Shown one piece after another: positions 16,278 to 24,968 of a stretch of DNA of 64,000 bases. This DNA comes from Arthrobacter oryzae (GTDB lineage Bacteria; Actinomycetota; Actinomycetes; Actinomycetales; Micrococcaceae). The notes beneath the pieces were generated by a model. That model was not told where the DNA came from. It worked only from the letters and a program-made list of their open reading frames with translations, and did no database searches. The translations under genes were made by a program, and so were the position numbers. Every line of letters begins with the position of its first letter. The stretch's first letter is position 1. Location: NCBI RefSeq assembly GCF_030812315.1, contig NZ_JAUSSM010000010.1, positions 124,001 through 188,000 on the forward strand, written 5' to 3'.

Positions 16278-16345
16278 CTCCCCGGCCTGTTACTGGCCTC
16301 GCACGCTGAGGCCCACCCACATGGTGCCCCTGCGGGCGGCGTCTC

Positions 16346-17726
16346 GGGACTGTCCGATAAACGGTGTGTGGGTCCGGCCGGTTTTCATTAGTGAGTGGTT
16401 CTTTCGAACCGACCGGCGAAGGTAATCGCGAACGCGTTCAGCGCAGGCTTCCACCTCATCACCCAGCGTGCCCGACCGCCGCCGGTCGGATCAAGAGACC
16501 TGGTGACCAGATACAGACATTTCAGGGCGGCGGCCTCGTTCGGAAAGTGCCCGCGGGCCCTCACAGCCCTCCGGTAGCGGGCGTTGATCGACTCGATCGC
16601 GTTCGTTGTGCAGATCACCCGCCGGATCTCCACGTCGTACTCCAGGAACGGCACGAATTCCGCCCAGGAGGACTCCCAGAGCCGCACGATTGCCGGATAT
16701 CGCTGACCCCATTCGGCCGTGAACTCGGCGAACCGGTCCTTCGCCGCTTGCTCGGACGGGGCCGTGTAGACCGGCTTGAGGGCCTTGACGATGCCGTCGC
16801 GGTGCTGGCGTCCGGCGTAGCGGAAGCTGTTGCGGATCAGGTGCACGATGCACTGTTGCACCACTGTTCGCTCCCACGTGGTCGTGATGGCCTCCGGCAG
16901 GCCCTTGAGCCCGTCGCAGACGGCGATCAACACGTCTTCAACGCCCCGGTTCGTCAGCTCGGAGAATACCTGCAGCCAGAACCGGGCACCCTCGCCGCCG
17001 TCGCCGGCCCAGATGCCCAGGATCTCCCGCTCACCGTTCACGGTGACGCCCATGACGACGTAGAACGGGGTGTTGCGCACCTGCCCGTCACGGACTTTGA
17101 CCACGATCGCGTCAACGAAGAGCACCGGATAGATCGGGTCCAAAGGTCGGGCCGACCATTCGGCCAGTTCCCCGGCGACCTTCTCCGTGATGCGGCTGAT
17201 GGTGTCTTTGGAGACCTTGGCCCCGTAGACCTCCTCGAAGTGCGCGGCGATTTCCCCGGTGGTCAGCCCCCGGGCGGACAGCGATAGGACGATCTGGTCG
17301 ATCCCGTCCAGACGCCGTTTCCGTTTGGGCACGATCACCGGCTCGAACGAGCCGTCCCGATCCCGGGGCACCTCAATCTCGACCGGGCCGATCTCGGTCA
17401 GCACGGTTTTCGGCCTGGTGCCGTTGCGCATGTTCGCTGCGATCGGCGTCTGGCCGTGCTCGTGCCCGAGGTGCTCGGTCAGTTCCGCTTCAAGCGCGGT
17501 TTCCAGCACGTTCCTCGTGAGCTGGTTCAGCAGCCCGCCCGGGCCTACCAGGCTCACGCCCTGCTCCTTGGCCTGCGCGAGCAACCGCTCCGCAAGCTCC
17601 TTCTGATCGATGATCTCTCCCGTCACAGGATCGATCATCACCCCTGTCATCGCGGTCGTGGACTCTGACACGGCCGTCTCCTTTCGGATCAGGCCGGACC
17701 CCACACACCGTTATTCAGACAGTCCC
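16346..17726. mobile_element. IS256-family insertion sequence with 8-bp target duplication
   Basis: 1381 bases. Ends are inverted repeats: left GGGACTGTCCGATAAACGG from 16346, right complement GGGACTGTCTGAATAACGG ending at 17726, both continuing TGTGTGG. The 8 bases GGCGTCTC occur immediately outside on both sides (16338-16345 and 17727-17734), the direct target duplication expected for IS256. Exact ends and an unbroken transposase show a recent insertion. Restored, the target reads GGCGTCTCGGAAAAC, part of the res-like region before the resolvase at 17889. Confidence 0.92.
16388..17671 (-). CDS. IS256-family transposase
   Basis: 427 residues from GTG, chosen because AAAGGAG lies 6 bases before it. 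Family marks: NGTRPKTVLTEIGPVEIEVPRDRDGSFEPV, SLSARGLTTGEIAAHFEEVYG, first Asp in PVLFVDAIVVKVRDG, second Asp in VLIAVCDGLKGLPEAI, VQQCIVHLIRNS and the Glu region CTTNAIESINARYRRAV. This is the DDE catalytic set of the Mutator-like superfamily. Full length and intact. Confidence 0.95.
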   Translation of the reverse strand: MSESTTAMTGVMIDPVTGEIIDQKELAERLLAQAKEQGVSLVGPGGLLNQLTRNVLETALEAELTEHLGHEHGQTPIAANMRNGTRPKTVLTEIGPVEIEVPRDRDGSFEPVIVPKRKRRLDGIDQIVLSLSARGLTTGEIAAHFEEVYGAKVSKDTISRITEKVAGELAEWSARPLDPIYPVLFVDAIVVKVRDGQVRNTPFYVVMGVTVNGEREILGIWAGDGGEGARFWLQVFSELTNRGVEDVLIAVCDGLKGLPEAITTTWERTVVQQCIVHLIRNSFRYAGRQHRDGIVKALKPVYTAPSEQAAKDRFAEFTAEWGQRYPAIVRLWESSWAEFVPFLEYDVEIRRVICTTNAIESINARYRRAVRARGHFPNEAAALKCLYLVTRSLDPTGGGRARWVMRWKPALNAFAITFAGRFERTTH

Positions 17727-17888
17727 GGCGTCTCGGAAAACATAAGCTTTTCAAGACAATGTTCTGGACCTGAGAGGGGTTAGCGGCCTGCTGAAAAATC
17801 CGGGCTTGCTTATGTCTCGGAAACGCGTCTCACCATGATTTGTCTCAATGAGGGCCGGTGAGGGACTTTTTGAGTCAGAATGGCCTAA

Positions 17889-18484
17889 TGAGGCATTTGG
17901 GGTATACGCCGAGTTAGTACTTTGAGCCAGGATGCCCAGCTGCAGCTCGACGCACTGGTTTCCGCCGGCGTGCAGAAGCGGGCCGTTTTCGCCCACGTGA
18001 CCTCCGGAAGTAAGACGGCGATCGAGCGACCTGGTATGAAGAGGCTCCTCGAGTACGCAGAGGAGGGCGACACTGCCGTTGTGTGGCGGGTCGATCGGCT
18101 GGGCCGGTCATGATCGATGTGCTGAACACCGTGAACCTGCTGAGAGAACGCGGCGTTCAGGTCCGATCCATCTCAGACGGCATCGACCCGGCGACTTCGA
18201 CGGGTCGGCTGATGCTGAACATGCTCGCCACGTTGGCTGAGTATGAGCGCGAGTTGATTGTCGAGCGTGTGAATGCCGGCATCGCCGCTGCCAGACAGAA
18301 CGGAACACGCTTTGGCCGACCGCTAACGGATCCGCTTGTCATTACGGACAAGCTAGCCATCGCGCAGGACGCCCGGGCGAAGGGACGCACAGCGGAGGAC
18401 GCGGCCCGCCTCGTGGGCTGGAGCCGTGCGACTCTTTACCGCCACCAGCAAGCCCTCGCCGCGCGCGAGGGCATCGCCATGTAG
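17889..18484 (+). pseudogene. Serine resolvase (TniR-like) with two frameshifts
   Basis: The DNA encodes MRHLGYT, then an extra base breaks the frame before VST; SQDAQLQLDALVSAGVQKR resumes and runs to VWRVDRLGRS. There one base is missing compared with the copy at 7566, and the frame shifts to MIDVLNTVNLLRERG and on to the end. The C-terminal HTH (GRTAEDAARLVGWSRATLYRHQQAL) is present here, unlike in the 7566 copy. About 195 residues if repaired, normal for a transposon resolvase. Res-like repeats lie upstream, split by the IS256 insertion. Directly followed by the TniA-like gene, as partner genes of one transposon. Confidence 0.85.
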
Positions 18485-19530
18485 GTGTTCCTGACCGGCA
18501 AAGAGCGCTGGAGCGTCCTTCGACTTCACGTCGAGGACCAGATTCCCCTTGCCGCCCTCGCCCGTGAAACGGGGATCAGCACCCGCACTCTTCAACGTTG
18601 GCTTCGGCTCTAACGGGCTGGTGGTGCGAGTGCTCTCGACCCGCATCCGCGCGCCGATGCCGGCACGCGGCGCATAGACCCAGGAATGGTTACGTTTATC
18701 GAGGGACTTGCACTGACGAAGCCCCGCCCGAGCATGGCAACACTGCACAGACTCGCCGCGGCCGAAGCGGGCAGAAGAGGCGCGTTGGCGCCGAGCTACT
18801 CCGTTGTCCGCGAGATCGTCCAGGCACTAGACCCTGCCCTGGTGACCCTGGCTCTCGAAGGTCCCGCATCCTATCGGGACCGGCATGAACTTGTCCTTCG
18901 CCGCCGCGCCGACCGGCCCAACCAGATATGGCAGGCGGACCACACCCAACTGGACATCCTCATTAGCGGCGCCACCGGGAAACCTGACCGACCATGGCTG
19001 ACGACAGTGATGGACGATTACTCCCGGGCGCTCTGTGGCTACACCATCTTCACCGGCGCACCATCAGCACTGAACACAGCCCTGGCGCTCCGCCAGGCGA
19101 TCTGGCGCAAGAGCGACCCCAGCTGGGCAATGTGCGGGCTGCCCGACATCCTGCACGTGGATCACGGCTCCGACTTCACCAGCCACTACCTCGAACGCAC
19201 AGCCATCGAGCTGCACGTCCGCATCATCCATTCGACCATTGGCCGTCCCCAGGGCAGAGGAAAGATCGAACGGTTCTTCGGGACCATAAACACCGAAGTT
19301 CTCTCCACCCTTCCCGGACACCTTGGGCCCGGGAACAGGAAACCACGCCCGCGCTCGATCTCCCGGGACTGGATCGCGCCATCGGGAGCTTCGTCGCCGC
19401 GTACAACGACCGGCCCCACAGCGAAATTGGGGTCTCACCACGTGATGCTTGGGTCGCTGACGGTTGGCTTCCCCGGATGCCCGAGTCCCTGGAGGACCTC
19501 GACGGACTCCTCCTGTCCGGCGGCCAATGA
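18485..19530 (+). pseudogene. TniA-like (Mu/TnsB-type DDE) transposase, broken
   Basis: From GTG 18485 the frame has an HTH (LAALARETGISTRTLQRWL), meets TAA at 18611, then continues in the same frame. Catalytic core: first Asp in WQADHTQLDIL, MDDYSRALCGY, second Asp in LHVDHGSDFTSHYLE, Glu in GRGKIERFFGTIN. Near 19335 one base change moves the frame to ALDLPGLDRAIGSFVAAYNDR and PRDAWVADGWLPRMPE, ending at 19530. TniA moves Tn402/Tn5053 elements together with TniB and TniQ; neither is found here. At least two lesions, so inactive. Confidence 0.85.
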
Positions 19531-19975
19531 AGTCCTGCTCGCGGACTTCCTCGTCGGCAGATGGCACTGCAAAGGTGATTCCAGCGGTGAGTGGGATAGC
19601 GACGTCCAGTTTTTCGGCGCTGATTCTAACCTGGTCAAAGCAATCAGCCCTGACGTGGAGTTCGAGTCCAGCGGCGTCATGACCTCTTACGACGGCCCCG
19701 GCAAGAAAGCGTCCGTGTCCAGGACGGACGAGTGGGAGTACAAGGACGGCGCGCTTCTCCTTGGACAGTCATATGTCAAGATGCCTGAGCGCATTCAGGT
19801 TCCAGGGACGACGGAAGCGTTCCTTGGCCTCGGCGATGATCCCGCGAAAAGCTCTGACACAGATGCCAGGACGGAACTGACGTTCGGCCCCGACAGCATG
19901 ACCATGAAGGTCGCGCAATATGTTGACGGGCATAAGGCCCTCAACCAAGGACAGACAGTCACCTGCCGAAAGTAG
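19531..19975 (+). pseudogene. 5'-truncated gene of unknown function
   Basis: An open frame that happens to be in phase with the first part of the TniA frame reads LLADFLVGRWHCKGDSSGEW, later FESSGVMTSYDGPGKKASVS and ELTFGPDSMTMKVAQYVDGH, ending QGQTVTCRK at 19975. It has the alternating pattern of a beta-barrel and a possible disulfide. No start or leader is present, so the transposon probably cut off the N-terminus. I do not recognise a family; a lipocalin-like or heme-barrel fold is a guess. Confidence 0.45.
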
Positions 19976-20399
19976 CTCCGACTAGGGACGGGGCCCTTTC
20001 GCAACGACGCGGAAACGTGCGCTAGCATCGCCCAGTTTTCGACTGTCAACGAGGTGCCGTCGGGGGCCCACGCGGGTTCACCGGCTACTGCAGGATTGTT
20101 GATGGCTTTCTGGGACCTCGGAGTGCTCGCCGCTCACCCAAGCGCCCGCTCCATGAAAGGGCTGTCGTTTTTGCGTTCTACTTGGCCTCCCGTCGTTGGC
20201 CCAGAACACCGTGAATCACGAATGATGGATTCAAGGTCTAATGGATACCCCAACATATTCGAGGTGTTTCAGTTACGGATGCACAAAGAATGGCCTTCCT
20301 GATCGGTGCGCCATTCATCGCTTTTGCCTCGGCGTATGGTTAGCCTGACGAATACTCATGGGTCAACGCGAGGCGACTCATTAAATATTGGGGGAAATT
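19976..20399. other. Intergenic stretch without recognisable features
   Basis: 424 bases. Short frames only; no repeat, terminator or tRNA seen. Confidence 0.5.
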
Positions 20400-21044
20400 A
20401 TGGGCTGGTTCAGCTCCACAGGCGGCGAACGTGCTGCCGACACGCGCGCGCGGGAAGCGCAGCAGAACCGCGAACACCAGGCTCGTATGAGCGATGTTGA
20501 ATGGAAGCGGACGCGCCTCAAGCAGTACAACGACCGCAATCAGAAGCACAAGATGGCCGCGTTCGAGATGGAAAAGCAGGAGGCCAAGCGGGAGAACCGC
20601 CCGCCCAGGCTGTGGAGCCCCGAGCAGGTCCCGGATCTTCCACTGCCACCAGAGCTTCGTCCTCCTGAGCCTAAACGCCGTGAGCCGTGGCGGTTCGAGG
20701 GATTTTCGACCAACGACCTGAAAATGTTCAAATGGCTGGGCATCATCATCCTGCTGTATGTGCCGTTCGGTGTCGCTCTGCAGATTGTGAATGGCTGGCC
20801 GGGCATCATTAGCATCCCGGTACTGGCGGTCGTCGTTCTCACCGAAGTCTGGCTGGTTATGCGATACATGGCCAAAGGAGACACTGCGAAACTGGAGAGG
20901 GCTGAGAAGCTCAACCCGATAAACGTAGCCAAAACGTCGACTGCGTGGGCCAAGCGCAGGGCGGCCGGAGGTAAGAATTCCGATGGAAGGCCGGCTACTC
21001 AATCCAGCCAGCGTCAGGATTACCAGCCGGAGCAGGACGACTAG
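20400..21044 (+). CDS. Unknown protein with N-terminal coiled coil and two membrane helices
   Basis: 214 residues from an ATG with GGGGGA four bases before. Residues 10-75 are very rich in Arg, Glu, Gln and Lys (REAQQNREHQARMSDVEWKR), likely a helical or coiled-coil arm. A Pro-rich linker follows, then two hydrophobic helices (about 117-135, FKWLGIIILLYVPFGVAL; about 140-160, IISIPVLAVVVLTEVWLV). The tail is basic and then Gln/Ser rich. No family recognised. It is intact inside the decayed transposon region and could be cargo. Confidence 0.6.
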   Translation: MGWFSSTGGERAADTRAREAQQNREHQARMSDVEWKRTRLKQYNDRNQKHKMAAFEMEKQEAKRENRPPRLWSPEQVPDLPLPPELRPPEPKRREPWRFEGFSTNDLKMFKWLGIIILLYVPFGVALQIVNGWPGIISIPVLAVVVLTEVWLVMRYMAKGDTAKLERAEKLNPINVAKTSTAWAKRRAAGGKNSDGRPATQSSQRQDYQPEQDD

Positions 21045-21149
21045 CTAACGTTCCTCTGCCCGCGAAAGGGACTTGTCGAGGCTCCTCACTTACCTAAGCG
21101 ACTGACAACTGAGGGACGTGAGCGTCCTCTCCGCGCCGCTCTACAGGCT

Positions 21150-21410
21150 CCGTGGGCCCAGTAGATATCCACGGTGTATTTCGTGTTAGGGAGCAGACCC
21201 TTGATCACGGTTCCTGCTGCCATGAAGTCTAAGCGATGGGAGACAGCGGGTTACAACGCCCGAGATGCTCAGCTCGTCACGTTCCGGGACCACGACGTCG
21301 GCGTAATCAGGATTCTCTGCAGCCAGCCGCGCGGCCATGTTCGTGTCATTCAGAAGCTGACTCCACTGACTATCCCGTAGTTTCGGGTGGCGCAGGCGAC
21401 TTGTGAACAC
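21150..21410 (-). pseudogene. Fragment with fibronectin type III-like sequence
   Basis: On the minus strand one frame reads KLRDSQWSQLLNDTNMAARL and ENPDYADVVVPERDELSISG; after a frame change GTVIKGLLPNTKYTVDIYW follows, which has the GL-PNT-YTV signature of fibronectin type III domains. No start, no stop context. Probably debris of a larger surface or phage protein. Weak evidence. Confidence 0.3.
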
Positions 21411-21690
21411 TGGCTGATCGGCACTCCTCTGCAGTCAGGCCGCTTCTGTTCGGTACTCCTGTTCCCAAAGGAGACCGATAAGCTTCGCATTGTTTCGCAG
21501 GGACAGCTGACGATGCCAATGCCGCATGGAAACAGGCGCGGAGCCGGGCCGCCGGTGAGGCAACAAGACCGCCGCCCAAGAACTTAGTGCGGATGACTCC
21601 TGCACAGGCGCCCGCGGAATTGCGGGGTAGTGCAGACGAGTATGGACATTGAAATGTCAGAAGTGCCCTGCACGGAAATGCATTTTGCTC
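21383..21690. repeat. Second set of Tn402-like end repeats
   Basis: 21390-21470 is a diverged copy of 23366-23455: both read GCTTGTG or GACTTGTG, CACT-GCTG, GG-ACTC, then CGGTACTCCT-TTC. At 21624-21690 TGCAGACGAG and ATGTCAGAAGTGCCCTGCAC resemble the TniA-binding repeats at 23280-23320. So an old transposon end lies here too. Confidence 0.4.
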
Positions 21691-21811
21691 GATAGTCCTC
21701 TGCACCAACAGTCATTATCTGGGATGAAGCGTCGCCTTTGACTCGTCTTTTCGCTGCGCACCTCGAAGCAGGCGGTTATTCTTAGCTACACAAGATGCTG
21801 GGGGAGCAAAA

Positions 21812-22195
21812 ATGAAACCAATCACCGTTGATGGCGGCAAGGGCACCGTGGAACTCGATGAGGGAGTTCTCCACCTTGTGTGGAAGGCGGGGACTGTTCT
21901 GGAGGCCGCTGATGTACATGCGGCTATGGCAAAGGTCAATGAGCTTGCCGACGGTGCCGAGTACCCGATGTTGATCGACATGGCGAACACCCAAGCAGTG
22001 ACCCGCCAGGCAAAGTCTGTTTTCAGCGTCAAGTGCGCCGCTTCACGAATCGCCCTGCTTGGCTCAAGCCCGGTAAGTCGTGTCATTGCGAACTTCGCTA
22101 TGGCACGGCGGACACTCCCGTGTCCCACTCGGTTTTTCACCTCCCGCCATGAGGCCATGTACTGGCTTCTCCAGACGGACCATTCCACGGATTAG
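21812..22195 (+). CDS. DUF7793/STAS-SEC14-like protein
   Basis: 127 residues. GTVELDEGVLHLVWKAGTVLEAADVHAAMAKVNEL, then YPMLIDMANTQAVTRQAKSVFS and ASRIALLGSSPVSRVIANFAM, ending FFTSRHEAMYWLL. This is the single-domain family common in Arthrobacter, related to STAS/SpoIIAA-like folds. No enzymatic role is known; members may bind partners or regulate stress signalling. Intact, preceded by GGGGGAG seven bases before the ATG. Confidence 0.75.
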   Translation: MKPITVDGGKGTVELDEGVLHLVWKAGTVLEAADVHAAMAKVNELADGAEYPMLIDMANTQAVTRQAKSVFSVKCAASRIALLGSSPVSRVIANFAMARRTLPCPTRFFTSRHEAMYWLLQTDHSTD

Positions 22196-22385
22196 TCTGC
22201 CCAATTGGGCAGCGCTGACCCGAGACGAACTGCCTGTGTCCACCTGTAGGGGATTGCTACGAGCGTAAGACAGGTGCTGCCGATGCAACGCTCCTGGGTG
22301 CGCCTGAAAACGACCGTTTCGTGGATGCCGCCTCGTGGATGCGTGTTCTTCCCCGGGTCCCAGCTAATTCAGGCCCCTCGACACG

Positions 22386-22418
22386 GGAAGCCCGCCGATT
22401 GGGGAGCGGCGGGCTTCC
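22386..22418. terminator. Stem-loop terminator
   Basis: Perfect 12-base stem GGAAGCCCGCCG / CGGCGGGCTTCC with a 9-base loop, about 190 bases after the DUF7793 gene and 75 before the next gene. No long T-run. Nothing else seen in 22196-22493. Confidence 0.6.
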
Positions 22419-22493
22419 TGTGCTCGATACTACGACCCTGGCCCGTTGCAGCGACTCTTGTGCAGAATATATGCCGAGAGCTAACGTGAATCC

Positions 22494-23042
22494 ATGGCCA
22501 GCGCGCCGCGTGCCGCGATTCCCCTTGCGGCCATCTTGCTTCTGGCGGGATGCACCTCGCCCCCGCCATCCTCCGACGGATCGACATCTGCAACCTCCAT
22601 CCCGGACACTACTCTTTCGTATCCGACAGGCGGACCGGAAGGGTTAGCACTCGTCACCGTGGATGCCGACAAATATGGACTCGCGCCAGTTCCACAGTCG
22701 AAAGACCCGTCGAAAGAGTCGATCGCAACCTGGGCCGAACAGTACTGCGCAAGGTCGGAACTCTCGCCGTGCACAGGAATTGAGGATCGTAGCGCGCCAC
22801 TCTGCATCGAGAAATGGGACTGCCACCCAGCGCTCCTGGTGCCCTTTGAACAAGGAGTGGCAGCATTCGTGTCGGGCGGAATCTTCCAGCAACCCCAGAT
22901 CTTCGCAGTCTGGCGAACCGAATCCGACCCAGAAGCCGCGAAATATGGCGGCGCCCGGAAGATTCTTGATGAGTACCTTCTCACCGTGGGGGTGTGCCCT
23001 GACAACGGGCGCGGGAATCCCCGAGGGACCACTTGTCGGTAA
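22494..23042 (+). CDS. Small lipoprotein of unknown function
   Basis: 182 residues. Leader of 19 residues (PRAAIPLAAILLLAGC) with a lipobox LAGC, so it should be anchored outside the membrane. The mature part holds four or more Cys (YCARSELSPC, APLCIEKWDC, GVCPDNG...TCR), likely disulfides. No family recognised. It is intact and the last gene before the transposon end at 23280, so it may be cargo. Confidence 0.7.
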   Translation: MASAPRAAIPLAAILLLAGCTSPPPSSDGSTSATSIPDTTLSYPTGGPEGLALVTVDADKYGLAPVPQSKDPSKESIATWAEQYCARSELSPCTGIEDRSAPLCIEKWDCHPALLVPFEQGVAAFVSGGIFQQPQIFAVWRTESDPEAAKYGGARKILDEYLLTVGVCPDNGRGNPRGTTCR

Positions 23043-23279
23043 TTCCTTCAAGGCGGCCTCGACCAAGGACAGCCACGAAAACTGGTGACACCCATCCTTC
23101 AGCCCACACCTCACCGCGGGCTGCCGGGGGACAAATAGCGTTGCGAAAACACCGCCATTTACCCCTGCGGGTCACACGTTCGAGTGCCGCACGGAGTCTC
23201 GCAAGGATGGCCTGAGGACTCGGTGCTAAACGCCCGTTCAAGGTTCCTCCATGGGTTCCGCTCACGGACACACAATCGC

Positions 23280-23346
23280 AGTGCAGACGACTTCTGACAT
23301 TCAGTGCAGGCGACTTCTGATGTCGTTTTCAGAAGCTGGCTGCACA
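23280..23346. mobile_element. Back-to-back Tn402/Tn5053-like transposon ends
   Basis: From left to right: AGTGCAGACGACTTCTGACA (23280-23299) and AGTGCAGGCGACTTCTGA (23303-23320), both facing left, then TGTCGTTTTCAGAAGCTGGC...TGCACA (23321-23346), a complete-looking 25-base end facing right. The left-facing first copy shares its last 16 bases with the right-facing end at 9347. Two elements therefore seem to meet here, or one sits inside another. Confidence 0.6.
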
Positions 23347-23365
23347 AGCTTCCCCTGAATTTTAG

Positions 23366-23460
23366 GGTTTGTGCAGAGGGCTTGTGGTCACTAGCTGGCC
23401 GGTACTCTTATGCACAGAGCTTCCGTTCGCTCGGTACTCCTATTCACAAATGCACAGGTA
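23366..23460. repeat. Array of TniA-binding-like repeats
   Basis: After the end at 23321 come TGCAGAGGGCTTGTGG (23372), TGCACAGAGCTTCCG (23411) and TGCACAGGTATG (23451), spaced about 40 bases apart. Multiple 19-22-base sites inside the end are a mark of Tn7/Tn5053-type elements. Function inferred. Confidence 0.45.
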
Positions 23461-23489
23461 TGTCTCGAAACCCAAGGGGTTTCGAGACA
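23461..23489. repeat. Perfect res-like palindrome
   Basis: TGTCTCGAAACCC, AAG, GGGTTTCGAGACA: 13-base arms without mismatch. Related to imperfect copies at 2821 and 9278 and to subsites before the resolvase genes. Likely a resolvase crossover or accessory site. Confidence 0.6.
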
Positions 23490-23507
23490 ACTTACGGATC
23501 CGCTGTC

Positions 23508-23673
23508 ACTGCCAATTTCGCCGGAGTCGGGTGAGCGAATCGCTTCTTGGGAGACCGATTACTCGGAGGGCATTCCGATTGGCGGATCCGGTGATACGGC
23601 ATGGTTTGATGAAGACCGCATACTTTTGCGCCTCATCAGGGAGGCTTGCGGAATACGCATGACGTCAGAGTGA
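23508..23673 (+). pseudogene. C-terminal gene fragment
   Basis: Open frame LPISPESGERIASWETDYSE, then GDTAWFDEDRILLRLIREACGIRMTSE and stop at 23671-23673. It looks like a natural C-terminus but has no start; the transposon end precedes it. Not recognised. Confidence 0.35.
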
Positions 23674-23859
23674 CCGAACCTTGGTGGAACGCTGGTTAAG
23701 ATCATTGGCACCGGTTCGGTAACCTGTCGACCAAACGACATTGCTCCCAGGGAGCTGCCAACCATGCCTAACAGCTCTGCGGGCGGTCAAACCGGCAACG
23801 CCCGTCTGTAAGCCCCGGTTGATAGGTTTGCGGAAACCATGTTGAAGGCTGTCGGTGAC

Positions 23860-23911
23860 GGTCGAAAACTGAGCCATAGTGACGGCCCACGAAACGGCTC
23901 ACTTTTCGACC
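23860..23911. repeat. Inverted repeat resembling IS21-type ends
   Basis: GGTCGAAAACTGAGCC (23860-23875) and GGCTCACTTTTCGACC (23896-23911), 15 of 16 pairs matching, 20 bases apart. GGTCGAAAA-TGAGCC ends are familiar from IS21-like elements. No transposase between them; perhaps two abutting ends left after deletion. Confidence 0.4.
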
Positions 23912-23972
23912 GGCGCTGACAAAGGCTTTTAAGCAGGACGGAGCAAGCCTGGAATCAGACCCCAAGGACCTA

Positions 23973-24805
23973 ATGGAGCTCCGGCGTGCGAGCGATGCCC
24001 AGCCCCCGTGGTTGCTCGACCTTGTCCAGACGGAGATCGGCGGCGGGAGGTTCGATTTCGGCCAATTCTCGAAAATCGAGGTCCGCCCTGATGCGACCGC
24101 CCTTCGTATCAGCGGGCTTGACCAGCCGGCGTTGAGCGACTGGTCTCCAGCTACGGAAGGCAGTTCACAGCGATTGAGCTCTGGAAGTGCCCCAAGCTTG
24201 AGGACCTTACACCGTTTGAGGACCTGTCAGGACTCCGGATGGTCTCGTTCTATTGGAATCAGCGGTCAACGCGATTGTGGAACCTTTCGTGTACGCCGCA
24301 TCTGACTGCGTTGCGCGTGGAGGATTTCACCCGGCTCCACCGGCTGGATGACCTCTTGAGCGGGCACGCACTGAAGGAGCTCATCCTCGGTGACGCGGTT
24401 TGGAGCAAGACCACTTTCGAGACGCTGGAACCCCTGGCCTCGCTGACGGGATTGCTGAGCCTGAGCTTACTTCCCAAACGCATCGACGATGGTCGTATCC
24501 AGCCTCTTGGTCCGCTGACCAACCTTGAGAAGTTATTGATCCCATTCAACCTGTTCACGACAGAGCAGATCGCTTGGCTCCGAGCACGATTGCCTGAAAC
24601 TCTGGAATCAGATGCCTTGAACGCCCTTCTTCCGCTAACGACGCCCTTCGAAGTCGACGGCAAGCTGTTAGATGTTCTCCTGGTTGGGAAGCGTAAGCCG
24701 TGGCTCAACTCCGAACTGGACGCGGCAAGAATCCAAAAGCACGTTTCCACGTTCGAAGAAATGGTCACTAGCTTTCGAAACGAACCCGACCTCGAGCCGA
24801 CGTAA
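23973..24805 (+). pseudogene. Leucine-rich-repeat-like protein with one frameshift
   Basis: The first frame reads MELRRASDAQPPWLLDLV and RPDATALRISGLDQPA; near 24135 the frame changes and continues YGRQFTAIELWKCPKLEDLTPFEDLSGLRMVSFYWN, then repeating L-x-L blocks (HLTALRVEDFTRLHRL, LKELILGDAVW, LTGLLSLSLLPKRI, LTNLEKLLIPFNLF). This is a leucine-rich repeat pattern of about 22 residues per turn. About 275 residues when repaired. Role unknown. One base change is enough to break it, so the loss is recent or a sequencing error. Confidence 0.55.
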
Positions 24806-24968
24806 CCAATTGAAGCGAAACCCTGCCCGTATCCAACTTCACTACGGCCGGATATCGGTTGGAATACGTCCATTCAAGGACCCCTCTAATGGGACGGTCC
24901 GGGCCACATCCACTGCTGACGGCCGTGTTGCAAGCTTTCGGCCTTTTGCCAGCCGCTAGGCTCGGCGC

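Noticed and set aside
23157..23205. tRNA-like words CCCTGCGGGTC and GTTCGAGT
   Set aside because: No cloverleaf can be formed; chance match.
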